A DNA stretch of 43,080 nt from Bacteroidales bacterium (lineage in GTDB: Bacteria > Bacteroidota > Bacteroidia > Bacteroidales > Cfx3-03), in the NCBI GenBank assembly GCA_023251485.1, contig JAHEYR010000005.1:1-43080 (forward strand), given 5' to 3'. The first letter of the stretch is position 1. Each line of letters begins with the position of its first letter. Below the pieces are notes generated by a model. It made no database searches. It had not been told where the DNA came from and saw only the letters and a program-made list of their open reading frames with translations. Shown here piece by piece: positions 19,971-29,912 of this stretch. The position numbers and the translations under genes are program-made.

Positions 19971-21266
19971 TTAGAATTTTTCTTGAATATCAAAGACCAC
20001 TTCAAAAAGATGAAGGTTATTCTCCCATTTATAAATTAGTTTCCAGTTATAGTGATTAACAATTTTTTTAACAATAGACAATCCTAACCCACTACCCTGC
20101 GAAGAAGGATTTACTTTTGAGAATCGACTATATATTTTTGACTCATCCAGGGCTTCTCCCCTACTGGTATTCGACAATATCAGTCTACTACCAATCATTT
20201 TCAAATCGATACACCCACTAGATTCTGTATGTCGAACAGCATTTAATAGTAAATTACTAACTAAAACTTCAATAAGAGAACTGTTGGCCGATATCGTAAG
20301 TTGGCTATCAATCAATGAAATAAATTGAATCTCTTTTGCTTCTGCCTGGAGAGAAAAGAAATCTATTTGCCTCTTAAGCACCTCGGGTACAGACAATAAC
20401 TCATTTTCTGTATAATGGTTATGATCAAGTTTCGAAAGAAGTAATAGATTTTTATTCAACCGGCTCAACCGGGTCACCGATTGATTTAAAAATGAGATGA
20501 TATCAGCTTGTGCTATCGTAATATTACCTGTTTGTAATAGCGTGTCTAACTTTGCCTGGAAGACAGCTAACGGTGTTTGAAGTTCGTGAGCTGCATTTTC
20601 AATAAACTCTTGTTGACTATTATAGATGGCTATATTGCGCTCAATCAACTTATTGACAGATTGGTTCAATCTGGAGAACTCTTCAATATTTGTTTCAAGC
20701 CATTGTGGTTGAATATTCTTATCGATTTCAAAATGCTCAATCTGAGCAAGAGAATCATAAAAAGGCTTCCACAATTTAATAGATAAATAACGTGTAATAA
20801 AATATAAGCCGGCAAATAACAACAGAATAATTCCTGTAAATACCCACACGATGCTTCTTACCAGATCTTCAGATTCAATCATATTGACACGAACCAATAA
20901 AGAATAGGGTTTCTTTTCAATACGAATAGGAGTCATCAACACACGATAAGGTTGATCTTCATGTTCTAACGTATCTAAAATCATTTGATTAAAAATAGAG
21001 TCGTGCCTAATCTGTGGTTGAGGATCAATTATTCTTATATTCCAATTCATTGAATTCCAAACCTTAATGTCAGATTCCTTAATATGAGGCAACGAATACT
21101 TAAAGAATGCTCGTTTACTTATTTTCAAAGTATGCCGGGTATCACCTGAATACATCCACAGCGTCGTAAAGTATGACATCGGTGCACTAATTATTAATAC
21201 CAAAAGTGCAAACACGATATAATATCGTAGCGTTTTATCTAATAATTTATTTGTCATCCTTGCCAT
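19971..21266 (-). CDS. Sensor histidine kinase
   Basis: 431 aa; two TMs, ENAAHELQTPLAVFQAKLD H-box, NLLLNAVRH N-box, GSGLGLSIVKKIV. Confidence 0.93.
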   Translation of the reverse strand: MARMTNKLLDKTLRYYIVFALLVLIISAPMSYFTTLWMYSGDTRHTLKISKRAFFKYSLPHIKESDIKVWNSMNWNIRIIDPQPQIRHDSIFNQMILDTLEHEDQPYRVLMTPIRIEKKPYSLLVRVNMIESEDLVRSIVWVFTGIILLLFAGLYFITRYLSIKLWKPFYDSLAQIEHFEIDKNIQPQWLETNIEEFSRLNQSVNKLIERNIAIYNSQQEFIENAAHELQTPLAVFQAKLDTLLQTGNITIAQADIISFLNQSVTRLSRLNKNLLLLSKLDHNHYTENELLSVPEVLKRQIDFFSLQAEAKEIQFISLIDSQLTISANSSLIEVLVSNLLLNAVRHTESSGCIDLKMIGSRLILSNTSRGEALDESKIYSRFSKVNPSSQGSGLGLSIVKKIVNHYNWKLIYKWENNLHLFEVVFDIQEKF

Positions 21267-21928
21267 TTATAACCTACGCCATACAACGTCTTTATGTAAT
21301 CAGCACAGCCATATTCGTTCAGTTTTTTCTTTAGGTTCTTCATATGGGCATATACGAAGTCATGACTATCTAACATATCAGCCATATCGCCTGAGAGATG
21401 TTCGGCAATGGCTGCTTTTGATAATACCTTATTTTTGTTTCCAAAAAGATAGAGCAATAAATCGTACTCTTTGCGGGTAAGATCAATATCTTTATGATTA
21501 ACCCTCACCGACTTGGCATTCAAATCTATCTCTATCTCGTTGAAGGAAATTACAGGAATGCCATTAAACATCTTCCGGCGAACGATAGCCTGAACGCGTG
21601 CTAACAGTTCAGAAAGATGAAAAGGCTTGGCTAGAAAATCATCTGCACCCAAATTGAGACCTTCTATACGGGTAGCCAGCATATCCTTTGCAGAAATAAT
21701 GATCACACCATCTGTCTTAGCATCTTGCTTTAATGCTTTAAGAACCTTGAATCCGTCACCATCAGGTAACATTAGATCAAGGAGGATACATTCGTAATCG
21801 TAAAACGAAATCTTCTCCAGTGCATCAGATACCGTCGATGCGATCTGGCATATAAATCCACTTTCAGAAAGATAGGTCTCTATACTTTCTGCCAATACTC
21901 GTTCGTCTTCTATGATTAATATCTTCAT
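21254..21928 (-). CDS. OmpR/PhoB-family response regulator
   Basis: MKILIIEDERVLAESIETYLSE, LLDLMLPDGDG, winged-helix LTRKEYDLLLYLFGNKNKVLSK; overlaps HK start. Confidence 0.94.
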   Translation of the reverse strand: MKILIIEDERVLAESIETYLSESGFICQIASTVSDALEKISFYDYECILLDLMLPDGDGFKVLKALKQDAKTDGVIIISAKDMLATRIEGLNLGADDFLAKPFHLSELLARVQAIVRRKMFNGIPVISFNEIEIDLNAKSVRVNHKDIDLTRKEYDLLLYLFGNKNKVLSKAAIAEHLSGDMADMLDSHDFVYAHMKNLKKKLNEYGCADYIKTLYGVGYKWQG

Positions 21929-22131
21929 CAGCAACAAATATAAACAGAGAATATGAATGAATTTTGAATTATCGTTACTTTTGTGCTCGTTTTCATCATC
22001 CTAACTTCTAATGGAAGAAATTGTGCGCATATAAAATTGTTGAAAGACAAATTCATTTATAAAAGCCCGAAATGATTTCTTGTCTTTGCAGTTAAACATC
22101 ACATCTTATTCTTACTAATTTATTTAACAGC

Positions 22132-24021
22132 ATGCATAACAACCAACCCGGTAGCTCACCAGATATTAAAAAGCTTGAACTCCTTGCTCCTGCAAAAAAC
22201 GTAGAAGCAGGAATGGCAGCCATAAGTTGTGGTGCTGATGCAGTTTATATTGGAGCTCCCAGATTTGGTGCCCGACAGGCAGCAGGCAATACGGTTAAAG
22301 ACATTGAGTTGTTATGTAATTATGCTCATCAATACAATGCCAGGGTCTATGTAGCCTTCAATACGTTGCTTTTCGATTCGGAGATAGCCGATGCGGTACA
22401 GTTATGCTATGATCTACATGCAGCGGGTATCGATGCTTTAATCATTCAGGATATGGCATTGATGGAGGCTGTTCTTCCGCCTATTCCTATCCATGCCAGT
22501 ACGCAAACTGATAATCTGACACTTGAGAAAATACTGTTTCTCGAAAAAAGTGGCTTCTCAAGAGTAATCCTCGGTCGGGAGTTGTCGTTGGCTGAGATGA
22601 TAAAGATAAAAGAAAGCACGCATATCGAACTGGAGGCGTTTATACATGGTGCATTATGTGTTAGTCATAGCGGACAATGCTATCTCAGTCATTCAGCCTC
22701 GGGCAGAAGCGCTAACAGAGGAGCGTGTTCGCAACCCTGTCGTCTCCCTTATACGCTGGAAGATGCAGAAGGGAATCTGATCGTCGAAAACAAGCACTTG
22801 TTGTCATTAAAAGATCTCAACCTCTCCGCCGAGATCCCTGAATTAATAAAGGCAGGCATAACTTCTTTCAAAATAGAAGGTCGTTTAAAAGATATCACTT
22901 ACGTCAAAAACGTAACTGCACATTATCGTAAAAAAATTGATGACGCTATTGCCTATCTAGGTGGTTATCAAAAGTCATCATCCGGCACAACGCATCCCAA
23001 TTTCACACCTGATCTGGAGAAGACATTTAATCGCGGATACACTGATTATTTCTTTCATGGTCGCACAAAGGATATCACAGCTTTCGATAGTCCAAAATCA
23101 ACTGGGAAACAGGTAGCACATGTCGTTGACGTTAGAAATCAATATTTCACTATTTCAGCCCTCGAGCCAATTCATAATAATGATGGACTTTGTTATTTCG
23201 ACAAAGCCGGCAATCTTCAAGGGATAAAGGTAAATCGTGTTGAGGGAGAAAGAGTATTCCCCTTATCAGTACCCGATCTCGAAAAAGGGCAACTGCTCTA
23301 CCGCAATCACGATCATGAGTTTACACAACAGCTTGAATCAATAAGTCCCATCAGGAAGATAGCAATAGAAATCAGACTTACGGAAGAAGCTGACCATTAC
23401 ACACTTCAAATCGTTGATGAGGATGGGGTCACGGCTTCGCTCACCATTGAAAAACAATATGATGAGGCACGAGATAGCTCGAAAGCACGACAAACGATCA
23501 ATGATCAATTAAGTAAATTCGGACAAACAATCTATCAGCCTTCATGTATTTCCGTAGAACTAAATACGGTTCCCTTTATTCCTATCAGTAAACTAAATGA
23601 AATACGAAGAGATATTACTGATCTGCTAACACAAAACAGATTATCTCATTATAAAGAGAATCAACAAATAGAGCAAATAGCGGCAGATAATAACCGTCAT
23701 ACCTCAGAAGCACTTTCATCTCCTTTCCCTGCGAAACAACTTTCGTTCAACGGTAATGTTGTAAATAAACTTGCTGCTAAGTTTTATGAACGGCATGGAG
23801 TTGATCTCATAGAAGATGGATTTGAACTCATTGATGACTTCACAAATAAGCAGTTGATGACAACCCATCATTGTGTAAAGTATTCATTGGGTCTTTGTCC
23901 TAATAAACAACAATCTCATCAAGCCAAGGAATTTAAGAATCCGCTCTTTCTGGTTACCTCGAAAAAAAGGTACCGATTAGAATTTGATTGCAAGAACTGT
24001 ATCATGAAATTAATCTATTAA
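22132..24021 (+). CDS. U32 family peptidase / RNA hydroxylation protein (RlhA/TrhP-like)
   Basis: 629 aa; LELLAPAKNVEAGMAAISCGADAVYIG, EAFIHGALCVSHSGQCYLSH, NRGACSQPCRLPY. Confidence 0.92.
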   Translation: MHNNQPGSSPDIKKLELLAPAKNVEAGMAAISCGADAVYIGAPRFGARQAAGNTVKDIELLCNYAHQYNARVYVAFNTLLFDSEIADAVQLCYDLHAAGIDALIIQDMALMEAVLPPIPIHASTQTDNLTLEKILFLEKSGFSRVILGRELSLAEMIKIKESTHIELEAFIHGALCVSHSGQCYLSHSASGRSANRGACSQPCRLPYTLEDAEGNLIVENKHLLSLKDLNLSAEIPELIKAGITSFKIEGRLKDITYVKNVTAHYRKKIDDAIAYLGGYQKSSSGTTHPNFTPDLEKTFNRGYTDYFFHGRTKDITAFDSPKSTGKQVAHVVDVRNQYFTISALEPIHNNDGLCYFDKAGNLQGIKVNRVEGERVFPLSVPDLEKGQLLYRNHDHEFTQQLESISPIRKIAIEIRLTEEADHYTLQIVDEDGVTASLTIEKQYDEARDSSKARQTINDQLSKFGQTIYQPSCISVELNTVPFIPISKLNEIRRDITDLLTQNRLSHYKENQQIEQIAADNNRHTSEALSSPFPAKQLSFNGNVVNKLAAKFYERHGVDLIEDGFELIDDFTNKQLMTTHHCVKYSLGLCPNKQQSHQAKEFKNPLFLVTSKKRYRLEFDCKNCIMKLIY

Positions 24022-24040
24022 CACCAAATAACAATTACGA

Positions 24041-24934
24041 ATGAAGCTTTTACATCCTCAAAACTGGAATGATTACGAATTGATTGATTCCGGCGACTTT
24101 GAAAAACTTGAACGATTTGGAAACTATATTCTAACCCGTCCCGAGCCACAGGCCGTATGGAATAAATCGCTACCAAACAGAGAGTGGGAGAAGCTAAGTA
24201 ATGCCTTTTTCCGAAAAGAAAAAAATGATCCGGAAAAGGGAAAATGGTCACTCAAAAATGGGATGCCTGAACAATGGTATATCAATTATAGCTACCAGAA
24301 GATGACCTTCAAAATGCGGTTGGGCTTAACCGGATTTAAACATGTCGGGGTCTTCCCTGAACAGAGTGAAAACTGGGATTATATTTATACGCATACTCAG
24401 GAGATTAAATCAACAGATAACGCATCCGATAAGCCAAAGGTTTTAAACTTGTTTGCTTATACCGGTGGTGCATCATTAGCAGCACTTGCTGCCGGTGCGG
24501 AAGTTGTCCATGTCGATTCTGTCAAGCCTGTATTATCATGGGCCAGAGAGAACATGGAAGCGAGCGACATGAACGGAATCAGATGGATTCTGGAAGATGC
24601 ACTCAAGTTTGTTCAACGCGAAGTACGCAGAGGTAATACCTATCAAGGCATCATCCTCGACCCGCCTGCTTATGGCAGAGGTGCTGATGGAGAGAAATGG
24701 GTTCTTGAGGATTCAATCAATGAGATGATGAGACTTTGCAATCAACTATTAGCACCTAAAAATAGTTTTCTCATCCTCAACCTCTATTCGATTGGTTTCT
24801 CTGCATTAATTGCAGAAAACCTGATCACTACCAACTTCGAGGACACCGGAGATCTTGAAATAGGCGAGCTATATATTCCTGATCAACATAAAAAGAAACT
24901 TCCTTTAGGCGTATTTGCACGTATGAGAAGATAG
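24041..24934 (+). CDS. Class I SAM-dependent methyltransferase (RlmI-like)
   Basis: 297 aa; VLNLFAYTGGASLAALAAGAEVVHVDSVKPVLSWARENME, IILDPPAYGRG. Confidence 0.9.
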   Translation: MKLLHPQNWNDYELIDSGDFEKLERFGNYILTRPEPQAVWNKSLPNREWEKLSNAFFRKEKNDPEKGKWSLKNGMPEQWYINYSYQKMTFKMRLGLTGFKHVGVFPEQSENWDYIYTHTQEIKSTDNASDKPKVLNLFAYTGGASLAALAAGAEVVHVDSVKPVLSWARENMEASDMNGIRWILEDALKFVQREVRRGNTYQGIILDPPAYGRGADGEKWVLEDSINEMMRLCNQLLAPKNSFLILNLYSIGFSALIAENLITTNFEDTGDLEIGELYIPDQHKKKLPLGVFARMRR

Positions 24935-25122
24935 TTTTATGTATCTTTGATTGAATGATCTTTTCCAAAAGATTAATCAAACTGTTAAATTCAACATTCG
25001 TTATTAAAGATTACGTTGAGAAATTGACTTTAAGGAATCTCACTTCACATCATTACTGCATCTAAAACAGAATCAATTTATTACGAGCCATAAATTAATT
25101 TAACACTTAAAACGTCAAAGGT

Positions 25123-26019
25123 ATGTTCTTAGTTGTACTAGGTATTATTGCATTAATTGCAGGTATTATTGTTTCGAAAACCTATTCACCCATTCAACGT
25201 TACAACAATGTTTTCAGGTATGTAGGAATTGTTCTGGTCATAGTAGGAGGACTATTTACTTCTATTGTTCAGATTGGAGCCGGTGAAGTAGGTGTACAAA
25301 AATTATTTGGAAAGGTCAGTCAACGCACATTGGAGAGTGGATTAAATTTCGTTAACCCCTTGGTTGAGGTTGTGAAGTTTGATACTCGAACACAGAATTA
25401 CACGATGTCGTCGAAGCATGATGAAGGTGATGTAGCAGGTGACGATGCGATCAGGGTTTTATCAGCTGATGGACTTGAAGTAATTATTGATATTACCATT
25501 CTTTATAGAGTGATTCCTTCGGAAGCCCCAAATATCCTAAAAGAAATTGGTCCCGACTATAAGAATACCATTGTTCGTCCGATCTGTAGAACCAAGATTC
25601 GTGACAATGCTGTATATTATGATGCCGTTGCATTGTATTCTTCAAAGCGTGATGAATTTCAGGCTCGTATCATAAAAACGATTGAGAAAGATTTCAAAAT
25701 CAGAGGTCTGGTTCTTGAACAACTACTTGTGCGTAATATAAATCTACCAGCTTCTGTAAAGACAACGATTGAATCAAAAATCAATGCCGAACAAGAAGCA
25801 CAGAAGATGACTTTCGTTCTTCAAAAAGAGAAACAAGAAGCCGAAAGAAAGCGAATTGAAGCACAAGGGATTGCTGATTATCAGAAAATTTTGAGTACTG
25901 GGTTAAGCGACAAACAGCTTCAATACGAAATGATCAAAGCCATCTCCACCTCTCCGAATGCTAAGTTAATTATTATGGGAGGCAATAAAAATACACCGCT
26001 TATATTAGACGGAAAATAG
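25123..26019 (+). CDS. Prohibitin / SPFH domain protein
   Basis: 298 aa; N-terminal TM, IGAGEVGVQKLFGKVSQRTLESGLNFVNPLVEV, coiled-coil EAQKMTFVLQKEKQEAERKRIEAQGIADYQKIL. Confidence 0.92.
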   Translation: MFLVVLGIIALIAGIIVSKTYSPIQRYNNVFRYVGIVLVIVGGLFTSIVQIGAGEVGVQKLFGKVSQRTLESGLNFVNPLVEVVKFDTRTQNYTMSSKHDEGDVAGDDAIRVLSADGLEVIIDITILYRVIPSEAPNILKEIGPDYKNTIVRPICRTKIRDNAVYYDAVALYSSKRDEFQARIIKTIEKDFKIRGLVLEQLLVRNINLPASVKTTIESKINAEQEAQKMTFVLQKEKQEAERKRIEAQGIADYQKILSTGLSDKQLQYEMIKAISTSPNAKLIIMGGNKNTPLILDGK

Positions 26020-26037
26020 TATTTATTTTACGGAATG

Positions 26038-26092
26038 AAAGAGGAGATAACATCTGTTTATAAAAAAGCAGACCTGTTATCTCCTCTTTTTT
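26038..26092 (+). terminator. Rho-independent terminator after prohibitin gene
   Basis: aaagaggagataaca ... tgttatctcctctttttt, 12-15 bp perfect stem plus T tract. Confidence 0.9.
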
Positions 26093-26263
26093 ATTATCTC
26101 ACCAACTACTTAATAAAAAGTTTCAGAAATTAGTGAAAGATTCAAATAAATAAGCTTAATTTGACGTTTGAAATAGGGATAAGAAAAGTAGTGGTTCTCA
26201 TTTCCATTTCCAAATGCTACTTATACTCATCAGTAAACTTAAACACCTTAAATAATCTCAAGA

Positions 26264-27373
26264 ATGGACAAACGAACTTTTCTAAAGAATTCTCTTATAC
26301 TAGGATGTTCAACACTCCTTTTGAATCGGGTTGGAGCTATAAATATACCCACTGCTTCAAAACACGTATTAAGTCCCTCAACTTTACAAAGCAATAAAGC
26401 AAAACTATTTGTATGGGGACATGGCTCGAATACTTGGACCTATCCTGAGTGGATAAAATATTACGAATCATTAAAATCATACGGTATAAGTGAAGTAATA
26501 CTAGGTGAAGATGAGTCAATATTATCAGCCGCTATTCCTCCTGCAAAAGAGGCCGGAATAAAAATACATGCATGGACATGGATTATGAACCGACCATCAG
26601 ATAAAGAAGCAGCACAACATCCTGAATGGTTTCAAGTAAATAGAAAAGGTGAAAGTTGCTTTGATAAACCGCCATATGTTGGATATTATAAGTGGGTCTG
26701 TCCAAATAAACCCGAAGTACAAAATCATCTCCGTCTGTTAGCCCGAAGAATAGCCACTTTAGAAATAGAGAGCTTTCACATGGATTATGTTAGATACCCT
26801 GACATCATTCTCCCTGAAGCATTACAGTCTAAATATAATATCGTTCAGGACAGAGAATTCCCCGAATATGACTATTGCTATTGTGATGATTGCAAAAAAG
26901 AATTTAAGAGACTTACAGGAATTGACATTAATCAGGTAAGTGATCCTACTACCAATATTGAATGGCGTAAGTTCAGATACAATAGTGTGACAAAGGTTGT
27001 TAAAATCATTGCAAAAGAGGTGCATAAGAAAAACCGTAAGCTCACTGCTGCTGTTTTCCCTCATCCTGAAATGTCGAGAACAATGGTAAGACAATCATGG
27101 AGCGACTGGCCACTGGATGCAGCTTTCCCTATGATTTATCACAACTTCTACAACAAAGACATTAATTGGATTGGAGAGACGGTATCAAAAGGGGTTAAGG
27201 AAATAAAAGGACGTTTTCCCATTTATGCAGGACTATTTCTACCTGCATTCAAAAATGCAGATGATTTAAAAGCAGCCATTGAAATCTCATTAAAAAATGG
27301 TGCTGCAGGTGCTTCCTTTTTTGCTGATGGCAATCTTAAACCAGAACTGGTTCCACCCGTATCCAAGGCATAA
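26264..27373 (+). CDS. Secreted family 10 glycosyl hydrolase-like (GHL10) protein
   Basis: 369 aa; N-terminal export signal; TIM-barrel motifs HAWTWIMNRP, HMDYVRYPD, AAVFPHPE. Confidence 0.75.
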   Translation: MDKRTFLKNSLILGCSTLLLNRVGAINIPTASKHVLSPSTLQSNKAKLFVWGHGSNTWTYPEWIKYYESLKSYGISEVILGEDESILSAAIPPAKEAGIKIHAWTWIMNRPSDKEAAQHPEWFQVNRKGESCFDKPPYVGYYKWVCPNKPEVQNHLRLLARRIATLEIESFHMDYVRYPDIILPEALQSKYNIVQDREFPEYDYCYCDDCKKEFKRLTGIDINQVSDPTTNIEWRKFRYNSVTKVVKIIAKEVHKKNRKLTAAVFPHPEMSRTMVRQSWSDWPLDAAFPMIYHNFYNKDINWIGETVSKGVKEIKGRFPIYAGLFLPAFKNADDLKAAIEISLKNGAAGASFFADGNLKPELVPPVSKA

Positions 27374-27394
27374 AGGCATTCCACTTAAAAAATC

Positions 27395-27442
27395 ATAAAC
27401 CAAAAGGGATGGCTAAATATTTAGCCATCCCTTTTGGTTTAT
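27395..27442. terminator. Bidirectional terminator, 48-bp perfect palindrome
   Basis: ataaaccaaaagggatggctaaat | atttagccatcccttttggtttat between convergent genes. Confidence 0.85.
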
Positions 27443-27443
27443 A

Positions 27444-28397
27444 TTAAACAACCTTATTTATTTGTTGCCCATTTAAATAGGCTATAATGTTATCATAAAC
27501 AATTTCAGCCCGATCTATGATCGCCTCTTCCGTTGCATATCCAATATGGGGTACAATAACAGTATTTGGAGCCTGTATCAATGGATGATTGAGTGGTAAA
27601 GGCGGTTCTATATCGAAAACATCGAGGCCAGCACCACCAATAGTGCCTGATTCCAACGCATTTTTCAGTGCTACCTGATCAACAACATCACCTCGACTGG
27701 TATTGATAAGAATGGCTGAAGGTTTCATCAATGCTAATTCTGTTTCACCAATGAGATGGCGGGTTTCGTTGGTAAGTGGTGTATGTAGGCTAACAATATC
27801 ACTAACTTTCAACAACTCGTGTAAAGTAAGATACGTTATTCCGTGTTCCACAACATCCTGCTTCACAGATCGGCTATAAGCGACTACTCTACAACCAAAT
27901 GCCTGCAACACGCGAGCTACATTAAATCCGATAGCCCCTGTTCCAATGACACCTACAATTTTTCCGGATATTTCTCTTCCTAAGAATCCTCGCCGCCCCA
28001 TCATATTTCGGGTCTCCACATTGAATGGAGTAATCTTTCTATACAGATCGATCATCAACCCAATGGCTAGTTCAGTCACAGCTCGTGTTGAATATCCTGC
28101 AGCATTCGAAACCATGATCCCATGCTCCTTACAATAGTCGAGGGGCAGATGATCACATCCTGTGAATGCTACTGAGATAAACTTAAGATTGGGTGCGGAT
28201 TGTAAAACATTAGCCGTAAGCTTTATGTTTGAAACAATCAATACTTCTGCCTCAGCAATCCTTTGAATTAACGAATCCTCACTTTCCTGCCGATCCGTAT
28301 AAGATATAAATTGCTGTTTATTATCCTCAAAGCGAGTTGCTAATGTCTGAAGTTGATCTTTGGTAAGTCCGATATTTTCAATTGCTACTATTTTCAT
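27444..28397 (-). CDS. D-2-hydroxyacid dehydrogenase (NAD-binding)
   Basis: 317 aa; GKIVGVIGTGAIGFNVARVLQAFGCRVVAYSR, ALMKPSAILINTSRGDVVDQVAL, VPHIGYATEEA. Confidence 0.92.
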   Translation of the reverse strand: MKIVAIENIGLTKDQLQTLATRFEDNKQQFISYTDRQESEDSLIQRIAEAEVLIVSNIKLTANVLQSAPNLKFISVAFTGCDHLPLDYCKEHGIMVSNAAGYSTRAVTELAIGLMIDLYRKITPFNVETRNMMGRRGFLGREISGKIVGVIGTGAIGFNVARVLQAFGCRVVAYSRSVKQDVVEHGITYLTLHELLKVSDIVSLHTPLTNETRHLIGETELALMKPSAILINTSRGDVVDQVALKNALESGTIGGAGLDVFDIEPPLPLNHPLIQAPNTVIVPHIGYATEEAIIDRAEIVYDNIIAYLNGQQINKVV

Positions 28398-28403
28398 TCT
28401 GTT

Positions 28404-28456
28404 ATAATAAAAAAACGTGCAATAGTAAGGATTTTAATCCATAGTACTGCACGTTT
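28404..28456 (-). terminator. Terminator hairpin after LiaF-like gene
   Basis: - strand aaaacgtgca ... tgcacgttttttt. Confidence 0.7.
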
Positions 28457-28531
28457 TAGTCAACTCAACCAGAATAAAAAAAACAAAACAACCAAAACTC
28501 TTAAAACTTAATATTCACCAAAAAGAATATT

Positions 28532-29101
28532 TTATACCAACCCATAAATCTTGATAGAGCCAAAAGCAACTTCAGCTCTAATCGTCAGAATAGGTTGTTT
28601 AGGATCGAAATTTGAAGAACGCCACAGGTGATCACCAAAAGCATACGTACTGAAATCAGGGAACTCAATAGATCCAAACGCAGCCTTCGACATAATCTGA
28701 ACATTGGAATTCGGATTGATACGTGCCTTAAAATCACCAAAGACACATTTGATTTCTACATTACGGTTTTCATCACCAGGTAATTTAGAGAAGTCAACCA
28801 TACTAGATCCAAAGACGACACTATACTCAGGTTGAATATTAGCAGGATCGTAATTAGTATTTGAAAAAAAATCAATATGCCGATGAAAATGATGCCGATG
28901 AGTATAATCACGATTATGACCACAACGGCTATACTCTTGTTTATTTGAGATCAATCGAAGTCCTAGAAAAACCAATGCTAATCCAAAAGCTAGTTTAAAA
29001 ACCGGAATATGAAAGTGCCAAATCTCTTCAGCAAAAAAAGCGGCCCCGAGTACTATTAGAAATGCTCCTAGTAAGAATGGAAATATCGAATTACTTTTCA
29101 T
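28532..29101 (-). CDS. LiaF-like / cell-wall-active-antibiotic-response domain membrane protein
   Basis: 189 aa; two N-terminal TMs then beta-repeat VVFGSSMVDFSKLP... CVFGDFKARI... AAFGSIEFP... VAFGSIKIYG. Confidence 0.8.
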   Translation of the reverse strand: MKSNSIFPFLLGAFLIVLGAAFFAEEIWHFHIPVFKLAFGLALVFLGLRLISNKQEYSRCGHNRDYTHRHHFHRHIDFFSNTNYDPANIQPEYSVVFGSSMVDFSKLPGDENRNVEIKCVFGDFKARINPNSNVQIMSKAAFGSIEFPDFSTYAFGDHLWRSSNFDPKQPILTIRAEVAFGSIKIYGLV

Positions 29102-29215
29102 GGTGTGTTTTTTAATGATACAAATTTATACACAGCCACAATTCTATGAAATGAAAAGATTACAGACTGACAACAATCCTATCTGAAATGGCAATAATGG
29201 CGATTGAAATGAAAT

Positions 29216-29710
29216 TTAGATTTTTTTGCGTAACTCAATAAATACATATGCTACAGCCGGGCAGATGGTAGAGTTTGTCAAACACAAGTCTAAAATCTGA
29301 GCAATTTTGGGTCGGTCTGTATGTGGGTATTCTTTACAGGCACGTGGACTTTCTTTATAATGCATACAATGATTATCTTCAGCCAAAAACGGACAGGGTG
29401 TCTGTTTAAACATAAAGAAGTCATCATCATCTCTCACCACATATTTCTCACATAACGCCACCATTGACATCTTTGCCGACTTACTCAATCGTTCAATATC
29501 CTTATCGGTAAGACGGGGACTAATCCCTCTACAACAATTGGCACATTGTAAACAATCAATAAACTCGAATGCTTCCTTATGCAATTCATGCACCATGTTG
29601 TCCAACATCCGTGGTTTGATTTTTTTTAGGCGAAGGATCATTCTTTTATGTTCTGGGCGATCTTTCGTTGCTCTATCTAGTAAAGCCAGGTATTCCTCCG
29701 CTATATTCAT
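29216..29710 (-). CDS. YkgJ family cysteine-cluster protein
   Basis: 164 aa; CLQCANCCRGISPRLTDKDIERL, CPFLAEDNHCMHYKESPRACKEYPH. Confidence 0.88.
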   Translation of the reverse strand: MNIAEEYLALLDRATKDRPEHKRMILRLKKIKPRMLDNMVHELHKEAFEFIDCLQCANCCRGISPRLTDKDIERLSKSAKMSMVALCEKYVVRDDDDFFMFKQTPCPFLAEDNHCMHYKESPRACKEYPHTDRPKIAQILDLCLTNSTICPAVAYVFIELRKKI

Positions 29711-29912
29711 TCGTAATGATTAATCAGAAATTTAAGTGATTGAAACTACACATGAAGAAGATACCATGTCAATCATCAGAAATAGGAATCAGATACTAAA
29801 ACATAAATAGCTGATTATTCCTTCGCTTGACAGAGAACCTTCCTTTAATTTGAAGAGTTGTAATAGGATAAGGACTCAATCTCATGCTCCCGCCCACCTA
29901 TTACATGATAAA

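Noticed and set aside
26161-26519. ORFs 26161-26397 + and 26337-26519 -
   Set aside because: Overlap the start of the GHL10-like gene; no signal or family support.
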